A DNA stretch of 64,000 nucleotides from Marixanthomonas sp. SCSIO 43207 (GCF_019904255.1 NZ_CP063203.1:1364001-1428000); one strand, 5' to 3'. Counted from the stretch's first letter, positions 1 to 9,276 are shown. The notes: a model not told the origin generated them from the letters alone. Program-made: numbers and translations.

Positions 1-2
1 GT

Positions 3-659
3 CCTGGTATATATGACCCAAGATTTAGCATTGATGGTATAAATAACCCTGTAGTCATACCTCCTGCCTATGGTTTATACGGGTTGCCAAAAGCTATTTT
101 CACTGGTGATGGAGATATTGAGCATGAACCTGCCGGACCTGTGGCTTACTGGAATAGGTATGTCGCTGTTACTCAAATGCATGGTCATGGTTATTTTTCT
201 GACCCACGTCTTAATTTGGAAGTAGATTATAGAGAAGGTGATGATCTTGTAACCGATAAACTCCCGGCTTTACAAGAATATCAATTTTCTCTTTCCCCTC
301 CAACTGCTCCAGTAGGCTCTTTTAATGTAGCAGCAGCAGAAAGAGGGAAAGAGCTATTCTCAGGAAAAGCTGAATGTGCGACCTGTCATTCAGGTCCTCT
401 ATTTACTGATGTTATTGAAAATGGGAAGCTTCATCCTCAAAGCGCATCAGTTGCTGTGGACAAAGATTATGTGAATAGATCTGCAACAAAACAATGGCGT
501 GTTACCCCCTTAAAAGGCATATGGCAACATCCTCCGTATTTCCATGACGGTTCTGCCGCAACACTAGCAGATGTAGTTGAAAGGTATAATAATGAGAAAA
601 ATCTTAATTTAAGTAATTCTGAAAAGGCTGACCTCACAGAATACTTAAAATCTATTTAG
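3..659 (+). CDS. Di-haem cytochrome c peroxidase-like protein (5' partial)
   Basis: The reading frame is open from base 3, so the gene begins before the window; the TTG at 84 is only an internal codon. The visible C-terminal part has one c-type haem site, CATCH (bases about 376-393), followed by a stretch with PYFHDGS and ending with ATLADVVERYN. That tail is characteristic of the second haem domain of bacterial di-haem peroxidases (CCP/MauG superfamily), where a region close to PYFHDGS packs near the haem. Members are periplasmic and reduce peroxide or oxidise protein partners. The N-terminal haem domain and any signal peptide cannot be seen. A CcsBA-type haem assembly protein lies downstream at 2360, fitting a c-type cytochrome. 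Substrate unknown. Confidence 0.75.
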   Translation, partial: PGIYDPRFSIDGINNPVVIPPAYGLYGLPKAIFTGDGDIEHEPAGPVAYWNRYVAVTQMHGHGYFSDPRLNLEVDYREGDDLVTDKLPALQEYQFSLSPPTAPVGSFNVAAAERGKELFSGKAECATCHSGPLFTDVIENGKLHPQSASVAVDKDYVNRSATKQWRVTPLKGIWQHPPYFHDGSAATLADVVERYNNEKNLNLSNSEKADLTEYLKSI

Positions 660-742
660 CGAATTATTTAAACAATAAAAAGCGGTATTAAAATTTGATT
701 TATTGTTTTGTTAACTATAACGGTAATACACAAATTACTAAC

Positions 743-1228
743 ATGAAAAGCACAGTTTTTAAAATACTTTTAATTTTAAACCTTATTGTTACTGGATTTT
801 TAGTTATTAATCTCTACATAAATCGCGATATAGATCTTGATTTTACAGATAAAATTATTAGTGTACGAGGTCTTGTAGTGACAGATTCATTAGGTGTTGA
901 ACGTGTAATTATCGGCTCCAACCTTCCTGACCCTCAAGGGCACGGCTATCGTTTCTCGAGAGGGTCTGAAGTTACGGGTGTTATGCTCTACGATTCTGAA
1001 GGGCAAGAAAGAGGTGGATATGTAACTGACAATAACTATGGTAATATATTTTTAACCCTTGATTCTAAAAATTCTCAACGTGCTTTATTCATAGCAGAGC
1101 CTCAAGGATCTGCATCCCTAGTAGTTTGGGGTAATAATGGGAATAAAATTTCAATAGGAGCTTCAGATCAAGGTACTCAATTTGAAATAATCGAAAATGG
1201 TAAAAAAAAGGAGCTAAATGAAAAATAG
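743..1228 (+). CDS. Membrane-anchored protein of unknown function
   Basis: I do not recognise a named family. The ATG at 743 is preferred over 695 because it puts the hydrophobic helix (KILLILNLIVTGFLVINLYI) directly at the N-terminus, as an uncleaved anchor or signal. The remaining 130 residues contain short glycine-rich beta repeats with 'D(S)xGxER' turns (TDSLGVERVIIG, YDSEGQERGG), then LTLDSK and GSASLVVWG, suggesting a periplasmic beta-solenoid or sandwich. Repeats of this 'D-x-x-G-x-x-R' type occur in uncharacterised bacterial proteins. The 3' end overlaps the next gene by 11 bp, so the two are probably translated together. Confidence 0.6.
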   Translation: MKSTVFKILLILNLIVTGFLVINLYINRDIDLDFTDKIISVRGLVVTDSLGVERVIIGSNLPDPQGHGYRFSRGSEVTGVMLYDSEGQERGGYVTDNNYGNIFLTLDSKNSQRALFIAEPQGSASLVVWGNNGNKISIGASDQGTQFEIIENGKKKELNEK

Positions 1229-2198
1229 GATATACATTATTTTTATAACTATAATTTCAATACTCTTTTATGGTTGTAAACAAAATATAAAAGTTCACAG
1301 CAAGTCCTTTTATGGCATTAACCCATTATCATATACCGATGTCATCTTTAAATCAAGTAGGGATACTGTATTAGCCTCAACATTTAGTGGTCGAATAGTA
1401 GAGCGAATAAAAGATCATAATAAAGAAAATATTTTAATTAATCTAAACGACGAAATATACAGCCTAGTTTATGATCAAAAAAAACAACATATTTATGCTT
1501 CAACGTTAAATTCAGGAATATTAGTAATTGATTCCAATAAAAAAATGATAATAGATTCGTTAAATATTGAAGGGACATGGATATCTAACATTTTCTTATC
1601 AAAAGATGGAGAGTTACTAGCGGGAAGTACAGCGAATCATAAAAACTGTATATGGGATTTAAAAAATAAGACTTCGATTAAACTTCCCGACAGCTTATCA
1701 CATTATATGGTTGCAGGGATTGATAATACTGGAAATGTAATAATAAATGCTAAAGAGAAATTTATTTTTTGGGATGTTAAAGAAGATTCTATTAAAAAAG
1801 AAAATATCCGCAATGGAAAATTAGAAAGTATTGATAAATCAGGTAATTTGCTCGTTTTTCAGGATAAATATTTTCAGTATTATAAAGCTAATAAAGATTC
1901 TGCTTCCTTTAAAAGCTATCACCAAGACTGGCCATATTACTGGAAAGAAAAAGACACTCTTATAAGGATTCCTTTTCAGCTAACATTGACAGCTGGCATA
2001 TTAACAGATAAGTATATATACACAGCAGGCGTAGATAGATCAATTAGAAAATGGAATAAACAAAATGGACAATTAAAGGAAGAAATCATTAAACATAGAG
2101 CAACTATAAGTGCTATTGACCTTTCGTTTGATCAATTACAAGTAGTTTCGGTTGATTTAAAAGGCGGAGTTCTATTTCATGATGTAGAAAAAAAATAA
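1218..2198 (+). CDS. Lipoprotein with WD40-like beta-propeller repeats
   Basis: The N-terminus has a lipoprotein signal: a charged start, a hydrophobic segment and the lipobox LFYGC, with Cys20 as the likely lipidated residue. The mature part (about 300 residues) has repeated units ending in 'W-D/N' or similar (CIWDLKNK, FWDVKED, RKWNKQNGQLKEEIIKHRATISAIDLS), typical of WD40-type blades. It would form a small beta-propeller on the periplasmic face of a membrane, probably as a binding scaffold rather than an enzyme. The start overlaps the end of the preceding gene. No partner can be named from context. Confidence 0.6.
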   Translation: MKNRIYIIFITIISILFYGCKQNIKVHSKSFYGINPLSYTDVIFKSSRDTVLASTFSGRIVERIKDHNKENILINLNDEIYSLVYDQKKQHIYASTLNSGILVIDSNKKMIIDSLNIEGTWISNIFLSKDGELLAGSTANHKNCIWDLKNKTSIKLPDSLSHYMVAGIDNTGNVIINAKEKFIFWDVKEDSIKKENIRNGKLESIDKSGNLLVFQDKYFQYYKANKDSASFKSYHQDWPYYWKEKDTLIRIPFQLTLTAGILTDKYIYTAGVDRSIRKWNKQNGQLKEEIIKHRATISAIDLSFDQLQVVSVDLKGGVLFHDVEKK

Positions 2199-2242
2199 AG
2201 ATTAATAATTACCTATAATTGGGAGTTTATTCAAATTTAATG

Positions 2243-2298
2243 TCCCTTTTGAGGAAGTATAGTTCTTAATAGAATTAATCCTTTAAAGGGATGTTTTT
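2243..2298 (+). terminator. Probable rho-independent terminator after the WD40 lipoprotein
   Basis: TCCCTTT (2243-2249) can pair with AAAGGGA (2285-2291), and the second arm is followed two bases later by five T. The loop is long (35 nt), so this is a moderate call. Confidence 0.4.
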
Positions 2299-2359
2299 AT
2301 TTAGTAAACTCGTATTTAATCACAATTAAAATCACAAGATTAATAATAATCTTTCAGGA

Positions 2360-5300
2360 ATGTATATAAAGAATATGAGGCATTTAAAAAAAATCTTATT
2401 CTCCACTCGAACTATGACGGTTCTTTTGGTAATATTTGGTATTGCTATGGCCGTTGGCACTTTTGTAGAAAACTATTATGATACTCCTACAGCAAAAGTG
2501 TTAGTTTATAACGCTAAATGGTTTGAAATATTAATGCTTTGGTTGATACTCATTTTTATAAAAAATATTATAACTTATCGATTGACGAGAAGAGAAAAAT
2601 GGCCCATTCTTATTTTTCATCTATCTTTCATTTTTATGTTTATTGGTGGCGCAATCACAAGATATTTCAGTTTTGAAGGACAGATGCCGATTAAAGAAGG
2701 TCAAACTACTAATGAAATTATTAGTGATCAAACTTATTTTAAAGTAAAAATTAGTGACGGAAATGTAACTCGTGTATATAATAAGAACCCATACGTGATG
2801 TCTTATTTCAATTCAAAAGATGCGAGATGGCCATTTAAGAAAACTTTTGAACAAAATTACCGGTTTGATACTAAAGTTATTTCTCTAAAAACACTTGACT
2901 ACATTCCACTTGCTAAAGACTCTCTTCAAGTGACTGAATCGGGTAAAAAAATGCTCAATATAGTATCTATAGGAAACGATGGTAGAGTGAATAATTATAT
3001 CACTGAAGGTGAAATTAAGGTGATTGACGGTACAAGTTTTAGTTATAATGTCTCAGTTCAAAACGCCGTCCAATTAATGGAAAGGAATGGAGTTTTAACG
3101 CTTTCTTTGCCAAGTGCTGGACAATATATGTCTATGAAAGGACAACGAAAAGGTGTTATAACTAATTCTACTTTATTAAACCAGCAATCGGGAGATATAA
3201 AAGCAAATGAGATTGACACTCTTGATTATAGAACCTTATATTCTGTAAATAACACTAATTTTATTATTCCTAAAAATTCTTTCAAAGGTAACATCGTTTA
3301 TTATAGTGGAGACAAAAATAATACCCAGGACAAAAATCTTTTAGATCTAATTCAGGTAGAATTAAAATCTGGAAATGAAATAGATACATTATTTCTAAAA
3401 GGTGGAAAAGGCGTTACCGAACTAAATGATAACTTAAAAATAAATAACTTAAATGTTTCATTAGGGTTCGGGTCAAAAATACATAAAACTGATTTCCATT
3501 TACGCTGCGACGATTTTATACTTGAACGTTATCCTGGTTCAAATAGTCCTTCTTCATATGAAAGTAAGATTACTGTAATTGATGAAAGCTCACATGAACA
3601 ACATCATATTTATATGAATAACGTCATGGATTATAGCGGTTACCGATTCTTTCAATCAAGTTATTTCCCAGATGAAAGTGGAACAATTCTTTCTGTAAAT
3701 GCGGACTGGTGGGGAACCACTGTTACTTATTTTGGGTATTTTTTATTGTTTATAGGAATGCTTTTTACGCTTTTTTGGAGAGGCACTCATTTCTGGAAAT
3801 TAAATAATACATTAAAGAAAATGCATACAAAAAAAATCATAACTCTCCTTTTTTTACTGTTTTTGGGCATTGGTGCAGGAACAAACTCTTCTTTAGCTCA
3901 GAATACAAAAGAGAAGGTGTTAAATGATGCAGCCCTACCACAACAAAAAATTGGACCCAATACTCAGTTTGCAGCTCCCGATGAACTTGGAGCAAATAGA
4001 ATAATTGATCCAAATCATGCCTTAAAATTTGGGCGTCTCTTGGTTCAAGATTTTCGAGGACGAATTAAACCTATAAATACCCATTCACTGGAGTTGCTTA
4101 GAAAAATTCATAAAAAGGATAAATATAAAAAAGAGCTAGTAGCCATTTCCTCGGAACAATGGTTTATTTCCATGCAAATTGATCCGGGGTATTGGGCCAA
4201 CGAACCTTTGATTAAAGTTGGAAGTAAAGGAGGGGACAAGCTTTTAAAAGAGACTAATGCCAATGCCGAAGGATACACTTCGTATTCTAATCTTGTTGAC
4301 CCTGTTACTGGAGTTTATAAACTGCATAAACAAAATAATACTTCTTTTAATAAACGAAAAGCCGACCAATCGAAGTATGACCAAGCCGTAATTGAAATTA
4401 CCGAACGGTTTAATTTATTCAGTAATGTTGCTTTTGGTTACTATACTAATATTATTCCTATAAAAAATGATCCTAATCAGACGTGGAGAAGTTGGATTTA
4501 TAGCTCAGAAAAAAGCCCTGTTGAAATTGATGAAGCAGCTTTTACACATCTGACTCCTTATTTCAACGAAGTGAAAGAGGGCCTGAGGACGAATAATTGG
4601 CAAAAGGCGAATGAAAGAATAGAAGCCATAAGTGACTTTCAACAACTTTGGGGCAAAGATATTATTCCCTCAAATTCAAAAATTGAATTAGAAATTCTTT
4701 ATAATCAGTCCAATGTTTTCTTTTGGCTGATGATAGTATACAGTTTATTGGGTTTCTGTATGATTATTTTAGGTTTTGCAGAGGTCTTTTCATTAAGATC
4801 TAAATACAACAACTTGATAAGGTCTTTAACTAAAACTCTGCTGGGAATGATGATTTTAGCTTTGGTGATCCAAGCGATTGCTTTGGGAGTTCGCTGGTAT
4901 CTTTCAGGTCACGCTCCTTGGAGCAATGGTTATGAAGCGATTGTTTTTATTTCAGGAATTGGTGTGCTTTCCGGACTTCTACTTTACAGAAATCGGAATG
5001 CTTTTATTCCTGCTGCAGGAGCTTTAGTTGCAATGATTATGATGGGGTTTGCACACGGTGGATCTTTGCTCGATCCGCAGATTACAACATTGGAACCCGT
5101 ATTGAAATCATATTGGCTTTTGATTCATGTAGGCATTATTACTTCTAGTTATGGATTCTTTGGGCTATCTACAGTTTTAAGTTTTATTTCACTAATATTA
5201 TTTAGTGCAAAACCTACAAAAAAAATAAAACGCTCTATAAAGGAATTGACAATAGTAAATGAAATGGCTTTGACCGTTGGTGTTTTTGCTCTTACAGTAG

Positions 5301-5653
5301 GTACTTTTTTGGGAGGAATGTGGGCCAATGAGAGTTGGGGGAGATATTGGAGCTGGGATCCCAAAGAGACATGGGCATTTATATCAATTATATTTTATGC
5401 TGTAGTGTTACATTTGAGATTAGTTCCCAAACTTAGGAGTAAATTAATATTTAATTTAGCTAGTTTATGGGCAATATGGTCAATTATATTTACTTATTTT
5501 GGTGTAAATTATTATTTAACTGGATTGCATTCTTATGCTGCGGGTGATCCAATACCAATTCCATCTTGGATCTATATTACTGCAATAGGAATGCTTATTT
5601 TATCTTTTATAGCCCATTATAGAAAAAAGGTTACAGGAAACTACTCTAATTGA
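2360..5653 (+). CDS. ccsBA: Fused ResB-CcsA (CcsBA) cytochrome c biogenesis protein
   Basis: System II cytochrome c synthetase, moving haem across the inner membrane and attaching it to CxxCH sites of apocytochromes. Residues 1 to about 480 are ResB/CcsB-like: three N-terminal helices, a large periplasmic domain and a helix near 455-475. A further hydrophobic segment follows near 490-512, then a second periplasmic part. The C-terminal third is CcsA-like, multi-spanning, with the WWD haem-handling motif WGRYWSWDPKETW near residue 992 and candidate haem-ligand histidines in GHAPWSNG, FAHGGSLLDP, LIHVG and TGLHSYA. At 1097 residues it has the length of the natural fusions known from Bacteroidota and Campylobacterota. 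An alternative start is the ATG at 2375. Confidence 0.9.
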   Translation: MYIKNMRHLKKILFSTRTMTVLLVIFGIAMAVGTFVENYYDTPTAKVLVYNAKWFEILMLWLILIFIKNIITYRLTRREKWPILIFHLSFIFMFIGGAITRYFSFEGQMPIKEGQTTNEIISDQTYFKVKISDGNVTRVYNKNPYVMSYFNSKDARWPFKKTFEQNYRFDTKVISLKTLDYIPLAKDSLQVTESGKKMLNIVSIGNDGRVNNYITEGEIKVIDGTSFSYNVSVQNAVQLMERNGVLTLSLPSAGQYMSMKGQRKGVITNSTLLNQQSGDIKANEIDTLDYRTLYSVNNTNFIIPKNSFKGNIVYYSGDKNNTQDKNLLDLIQVELKSGNEIDTLFLKGGKGVTELNDNLKINNLNVSLGFGSKIHKTDFHLRCDDFILERYPGSNSPSSYESKITVIDESSHEQHHIYMNNVMDYSGYRFFQSSYFPDESGTILSVNADWWGTTVTYFGYFLLFIGMLFTLFWRGTHFWKLNNTLKKMHTKKIITLLFLLFLGIGAGTNSSLAQNTKEKVLNDAALPQQKIGPNTQFAAPDELGANRIIDPNHALKFGRLLVQDFRGRIKPINTHSLELLRKIHKKDKYKKELVAISSEQWFISMQIDPGYWANEPLIKVGSKGGDKLLKETNANAEGYTSYSNLVDPVTGVYKLHKQNNTSFNKRKADQSKYDQAVIEITERFNLFSNVAFGYYTNIIPIKNDPNQTWRSWIYSSEKSPVEIDEAAFTHLTPYFNEVKEGLRTNNWQKANERIEAISDFQQLWGKDIIPSNSKIELEILYNQSNVFFWLMIVYSLLGFCMIILGFAEVFSLRSKYNNLIRSLTKTLLGMMILALVIQAIALGVRWYLSGHAPWSNGYEAIVFISGIGVLSGLLLYRNRNAFIPAAGALVAMIMMGFAHGGSLLDPQITTLEPVLKSYWLLIHVGIITSSYGFFGLSTVLSFISLILFSAKPTKKIKRSIKELTIVNEMALTVGVFALTVGTFLGGMWANESWGRYWSWDPKETWAFISIIFYAVVLHLRLVPKLRSKLIFNLASLWAIWSIIFTYFGVNYYLTGLHSYAAGDPIPIPSWIYITAIGMLILSFIAHYRKKVTGNYSN

Positions 5654-5908
5654 AAGATGTTTTCTCAAATTTAGACCTTTGACTTTTAGGAACCTATATC
5701 ATAGATACCATACACAAATCATACTTTAATTCTGAGGCAAAATCTTAGTGTGAAATTAATTGCCAAAAATTTGAAATAGAGATACGTTAAATAGCTGATA
5801 TTTTGCTGAACCCTTTATACATCAGCTTTGTATATTTTGACAAACCTGTAAATTGTATATTTATACAAAATAATTTAAGTTAAAATTTTGTTAATATATG
5901 TAAAATTG

Positions 5909-5940
5909 TTGTTTAATAGGGTTTTATATGTATATCTTTG
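5909..5940 (+). promoter_or_regulatory. Canonical Bacteroidota promoter (TTG-N21-TATCTTTG)
   Basis: A -33 TTG at 5909-5911 and a perfect -7 TATCTTTG at 5933-5940 are 21 bp apart, fitting the group's TTG/TAnnTTTG promoter. No gene follows on this strand before the terminator at 5995-6028, so it would drive only a short RNA. Confidence 0.65.
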
Positions 5941-5946
5941 TGTTAG

Positions 5947-6028
5947 TATTTACACAAAAGTTGTGAATTGCTTACATTATGTATATTACCTATTAAAGTA
6001 GCGGGTATTTTAACCCGCTACTTTTTTT
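5947..6028 (+). ncRNA. Candidate small RNA (promoter-hairpin-terminator unit)
   Basis: Transcription from the promoter at 5909-5940 should start near 5947 and stop at the strong terminator ending about 6028, giving an RNA of about 80 nt. A small hairpin CACAA-aag-TTGTG lies at 5953-5965 close to the predicted 5' end. The only ATG frame (5978) encodes five codons, so a protein product is unlikely. The rest of the 410-bp gap between ccsBA and folE shows nothing else I can name. The transcript itself is inferred. Confidence 0.4.
5995..6028 (+). terminator. Strong rho-independent terminator
   Basis: A perfect 12-bp stem, AAAGTAGCGGGT (5995-6006) with ACCCGCTACTTT (6013-6024), has a 6-nt loop and continues into a run of seven T (6022-6028). 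On the minus strand the stem is not followed by a T run, so it serves plus-strand transcription. Confidence 0.85.
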
Positions 6029-6063
6029 ACTTTTATGAATATTTTTTTCAATATTTATAAAGG

Positions 6064-6735
6064 TTATTGACAATTTGTCTCAAGCAGAATTGATGTTAAT
6101 TCTGAATTATTTTCTATCTTACCTCGAAAAACAGACGTAAGAGTTGTACTTCCCAAATTCTGCACACCTCTACACGAAATACAACTATGATTTGCTTTTA
6201 AGACGACTCCTATATCTTCAGTCTCAAGTATTAAAGAAAGTTCTTGCAAAATTTGCATTGTCAATCGTTCTTGAACTTGTGGTCTACGGGCATAAAAATC
6301 GACAAGCCTATGAATTTTAGATAGTCCAATGACGTAATCTTTGGGCACGTAAGCAATATTTGCCTTTCCTTGAATTGGCACGAAATGATGTTCGCAAAAA
6401 GAAGTAAAGGGAATGTTCAGCTCTGTCAAAGGAGTGTGATAACTATACTCATTTTTAAATACAGTTATTTTAGGCTTGTTTTTGGGGTTTAAACCTTTAA
6501 ACACTTCGTTCACATACATTTTTGCTATTCTATTCGGTGTATCCTTTATACTGTCATTGGTAAGGTCGAACCCCAATATTTCTATAATATCTTTAAATTT
6601 TCCAGTAATTAATTTAATTTTCAAAGCTTCATGTTTGTCAAAAGCATCATCACGCAGAGGATTCGTAGTCACTACGTGATGATTTGTTTTTCTAAGATTT
6701 TCTTTTGTTAAAAGAGTGTTCCTATTTACTACCAT
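6064..6735 (-). CDS. folE: GTP cyclohydrolase I
   Basis: Converts GTP to 7,8-dihydroneopterin triphosphate, the first step to tetrahydrofolate and other pterins. The zinc site is visible as FTSFCEHHFVP (Cys and His ligands) plus the later Cys of HSCISCRGV; the substrate-pocket signature GLSKIHRLVDFYARRPQVQE is intact. Length (223 residues) matches the family, with a variable N-terminus of about 30 residues. It lies 4 bp from the upstream doxX-like gene, so the two form an operon divergent from an ECF sigma factor. Small folE-membrane protein-sigma clusters are often stress or light regulated, but that role is inferred here. Confidence 0.93.
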   Translation of the reverse strand: MVVNRNTLLTKENLRKTNHHVVTTNPLRDDAFDKHEALKIKLITGKFKDIIEILGFDLTNDSIKDTPNRIAKMYVNEVFKGLNPKNKPKITVFKNEYSYHTPLTELNIPFTSFCEHHFVPIQGKANIAYVPKDYVIGLSKIHRLVDFYARRPQVQERLTMQILQELSLILETEDIGVVLKANHSCISCRGVQNLGSTTLTSVFRGKIENNSELTSILLETNCQ

Positions 6736-6739
6736 AAAA

Positions 6740-7123
6740 TTAATTATTGGCTCTTACATAACTGTTCTTAGATAATTCTGCCAATGAGAATGCTCCTATT
6801 GCCATTACTATATCCCTCACTGCTACATCTACATAACTCCAACTGAAAATTAAGGTCAAGGCAATTGCCACTAACCATCCAGAAACTACATATGCGCCTA
6901 TTTTTGTTTTTGTTAAAACTAATAGTCCTGCTATAATTTCAATGATGCCAACTATCATCATAAATACAGTAGGCTCAAAAGGAAGTAATCCTGCAAAACC
7001 TTCAGAAATATACTGAGTCCAATTGGTTAAAATGTTTACGAATTTGTCTAAACCTGCAACAATTGGCACTAGTCCAAAGGTGTATTTTAACAGGGTTTTT
7101 ACTAACTGTACGTTTGAATTCAT
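6740..7123 (-). CDS. DoxX-family membrane protein
   Basis: A 127-residue protein with four hydrophobic segments: FGLVPIVAGLDKFVNIL, VFMMIVGIIEIIAGLLVL, YVVSGWLVAIALTLIFSW and a C-terminal one near DIVMAIGAFSLAEL. The GLDKF near the N-terminus and the IVGIIEIIAGLLVL segment fit the DoxX/DoxD-like group, small inner-membrane proteins associated with redox or sulfur metabolism but mostly uncharacterised. It is the first gene of the doxX-folE operon and is transcribed divergently from the sigma factor at 7246. Confidence 0.75.
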   Translation of the reverse strand: MNSNVQLVKTLLKYTFGLVPIVAGLDKFVNILTNWTQYISEGFAGLLPFEPTVFMMIVGIIEIIAGLLVLTKTKIGAYVVSGWLVAIALTLIFSWSYVDVAVRDIVMAIGAFSLAELSKNSYVRANN

Positions 7124-7188
7124 AATTCTAATTTTTTAAAACGTTTATAAATTTTTATACCCTTTTGATGCCAGATTTTAAAAAACGA

Positions 7189-7202
7189 TACAAAAGTTTG
7201 TA
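7189..7202. promoter_or_regulatory. Inverted repeat in a divergent promoter region (possible operator)
   Basis: TACAAA-AG-TTTGTA is a perfect 6+2+6 inverted repeat lying between the divergent doxX-folE operon and the ECF sigma gene. Position and symmetry suit a dimeric regulator. The regulator is not identified. Confidence 0.35.
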
Positions 7203-7245
7203 ACTTTTTTTGTCTTTTATAATCTAAAGTAAAAGACGCAAGCAA

Positions 7246-7917
7246 ATGGAAGTTATTAGAACAAAGGATTATAACGATAATGAACTAAAGGAGGCGGACA
7301 TCATACGGCGTATACTCGAAGGAGAAAAAGACCTATATGAAATTCTAGTAAGACGAAACAACCAAAAACTATTTCGAGTTATCCGGAGTTATTTAAAAGA
7401 CAAGGCAGAAGTTGAAGATATAATGCAAAACACATATGTGAAGGCATTTCAAAAATTATATCAATTTAAAATGGCTTCTTCATTTTCTACTTGGCTCATT
7501 CGTATAGGGATTAATGAATCTCTGGAGAGATTGAAAGAAAAAGGAAGAATACACCATCTCGGTCAACAATCGGATAGTCTAAAAAATAAGACCATTTTTA
7601 AAATTTCGGCGAGCAAACAGTTAAACCCACAAGAGAAAATGATACAGGTTGAATCAAAACAGTTATTAGAAAATGCTATTGACAGTTTAAGTACAAAATA
7701 TAAGACTGTCTATATATTAAAAGAAGTGGAAGAAATGAGTTTAAAAGAAGTTGCAGAGGTTTTAAACATCAGTCTAGCTAATGTAAAAATACGTCTCCAC
7801 CGTTCAAAAAACATGCTGAAAGAAAAACTTTATGAGAGAATCGACAATAAAAGTGTTTTTGAATTTGGATTCAGTAGATGCGATAGAATCACCAAAAATG
7901 TGATGAAATTGATATGA
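7246..7917 (+). CDS. ECF-type RNA polymerase sigma-70 factor
   Basis: Sigma region 2 spans about residues 30-100 (EDIMQNTYVKAFQKLYQF, then SSFSTWLIRIGINESLERLK), and region 4 about 140-195 (LSTKYKTVYILKEVEEMSLKEVAEVL followed by NVKIRLHRSKNMLKEKL, the helix-turn-helix that reads the -35 element). Spacing and the 223-residue length fit an ECF sigma factor with a C-terminal extension of about 25 residues. No anti-sigma gene is adjacent. It diverges from doxX-folE, which it may control. The 126-bp gap downstream shows no clear signal. Confidence 0.9.
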   Translation: MEVIRTKDYNDNELKEADIIRRILEGEKDLYEILVRRNNQKLFRVIRSYLKDKAEVEDIMQNTYVKAFQKLYQFKMASSFSTWLIRIGINESLERLKEKGRIHHLGQQSDSLKNKTIFKISASKQLNPQEKMIQVESKQLLENAIDSLSTKYKTVYILKEVEEMSLKEVAEVLNISLANVKIRLHRSKNMLKEKLYERIDNKSVFEFGFSRCDRITKNVMKLI

Positions 7918-8043
7918 AATTAGACATCGAAAGAACTAGAACTATCCGGATTATAAAAACTAATATCATTTAAAACCTTGGTAATCTACAGATGAATGGC
8001 CAGTACTCTAATATTTCAATATCACATTTAAAATTTTCATAAT

Positions 8044-8712
8044 ATGAAAAATGAACCTGTAAAAATTAAAATTATCGAACACAATACACACGATGTATTG
8101 CGAATCGTTACTCATAAACCAAAAGGATTAGATTTTACACCAGGACAAGCTACCGAGATTTTTATTGATAAGGAAGGTTGGCAAAACGAGGGTAGACCAT
8201 TTACATTTACATGTTTACCAAATGAAGATCACTTGGAATTTATGATAAAAACTTATCCTTCTCATGAAGGGGTTACCAATGAACTACTTAAATTAAAAGA
8301 AGGAGACACACTTATCGTAAATGATATCTTTGGAGCCATTGCCTATAAAGGAGAAGGCACCTTTATTGCTGGTGGTGCTGGAATAACACCTTTTATATCA
8401 ATTTTCCGGAATTTGAAAGCTCATAATAAATTGGGTAATAACAGACTTATTTTTGCCAACAAAAGAAAAAAAGATATAATACTTGAAGAGGAATTCAAGG
8501 AAATGTTAGGAAATAATTTTATTAATATACTTTCCGATGAAAAAACGGAAAATTATGATTACGGAAGGATTTCAGAAAGTTTCATACAAGAGAACGCGAA
8601 TGTTTTAAAGCTCTTTTATGTATGTGGTCCGCCACCCATGATGGATGCTGTAAAAAAACAATTGGAACAATTAAAAGTGGATAAGGATAAAATTGTAACG
8701 GAAGAGTTTTAA
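8044..8712 (+). CDS. FAD/NAD(P)-binding oxidoreductase (ferredoxin reductase-like)
   Basis: A two-domain flavoprotein of the ferredoxin-NADP reductase superfamily without a 2Fe-2S domain. Residues 1-95 form the FAD barrel, with the flavin-binding stretch GRPFTFTCLP (the usual R-x-Y/F-S/T pattern); residues 100-222 form the nucleotide-binding domain with GGAGITPFISIF and the C-terminal YVCGPPPMMDAV motif. It should shuttle electrons between NAD(P)H and a soluble carrier. A paralogue of similar size lies on the opposite strand at 11948-12637. The physiological partner is unknown. Confidence 0.85.
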   Translation: MKNEPVKIKIIEHNTHDVLRIVTHKPKGLDFTPGQATEIFIDKEGWQNEGRPFTFTCLPNEDHLEFMIKTYPSHEGVTNELLKLKEGDTLIVNDIFGAIAYKGEGTFIAGGAGITPFISIFRNLKAHNKLGNNRLIFANKRKKDIILEEEFKEMLGNNFINILSDEKTENYDYGRISESFIQENANVLKLFYVCGPPPMMDAVKKQLEQLKVDKDKIVTEEF

Positions 8713-8742
8713 ATTTTTCGGACTATTATTAAAGTCTAATTT

Positions 8743-9276
8743 ATGACACAGAAAATGACTAAGAAAATTTGGACTATTGGACATTCCAAACATTCAATTG
8801 ACGATTTTCTTAATATATTAAAATTTTATAAAATAGAATGCTTAATAGATGTTAGAAGCTCACTGGCTTCGGTAAAGGATTTGCATTTCACTAAAGAAAA
8901 TCTTAAAAAATCACTCCTTGACATCAATATTGAATATAGTTATTCAAAAAGCTTTGTTGGAGAACAAAGAGCAAACCCCATTTCAAAAGACTATTTATGT
9001 AGTAATAATTCAGTTAGGGATTATGCATTTTATATGGAAACTGCCCAATTTAAAGAAAGTTTAAAGGCACTTGAAAAAATAGCAGTACAAAAAAGAACAA
9101 TAATTATGTGTACTGAAACGGTATGGTGGCGCTGTCATCGTTCAATGATTTCAGATGCTTTGAAAGCTAACGATTGGACGGTGATACAAATTATAAGTGT
9201 TAATAAGGGACAAGAGCATCCGTATACTCAACCTGCAGATATTGTAAGTGGAAAACTTAGTTATAAAATTAAGTAA
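8743..9276 (+). CDS. DUF488 family protein
   Basis: The N-terminal IWTIGHSKHSIDDFLNIL and LIDVRSS, and the later MCTETVWWRCHRSMISDAL (the C-x-E...CHR signature), place this in DUF488. The family is widespread and its biochemical role is not established; conserved Cys, His and Arg suggest an enzyme or metal-binding protein. The 177-residue length is normal. It starts 30 bp after the flavoprotein gene and is probably cotranscribed. An alternative start is the ATG at 8755. Confidence 0.8.
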   Translation: MTQKMTKKIWTIGHSKHSIDDFLNILKFYKIECLIDVRSSLASVKDLHFTKENLKKSLLDINIEYSYSKSFVGEQRANPISKDYLCSNNSVRDYAFYMETAQFKESLKALEKIAVQKRTIIMCTETVWWRCHRSMISDALKANDWTVIQIISVNKGQEHPYTQPADIVSGKLSYKIK

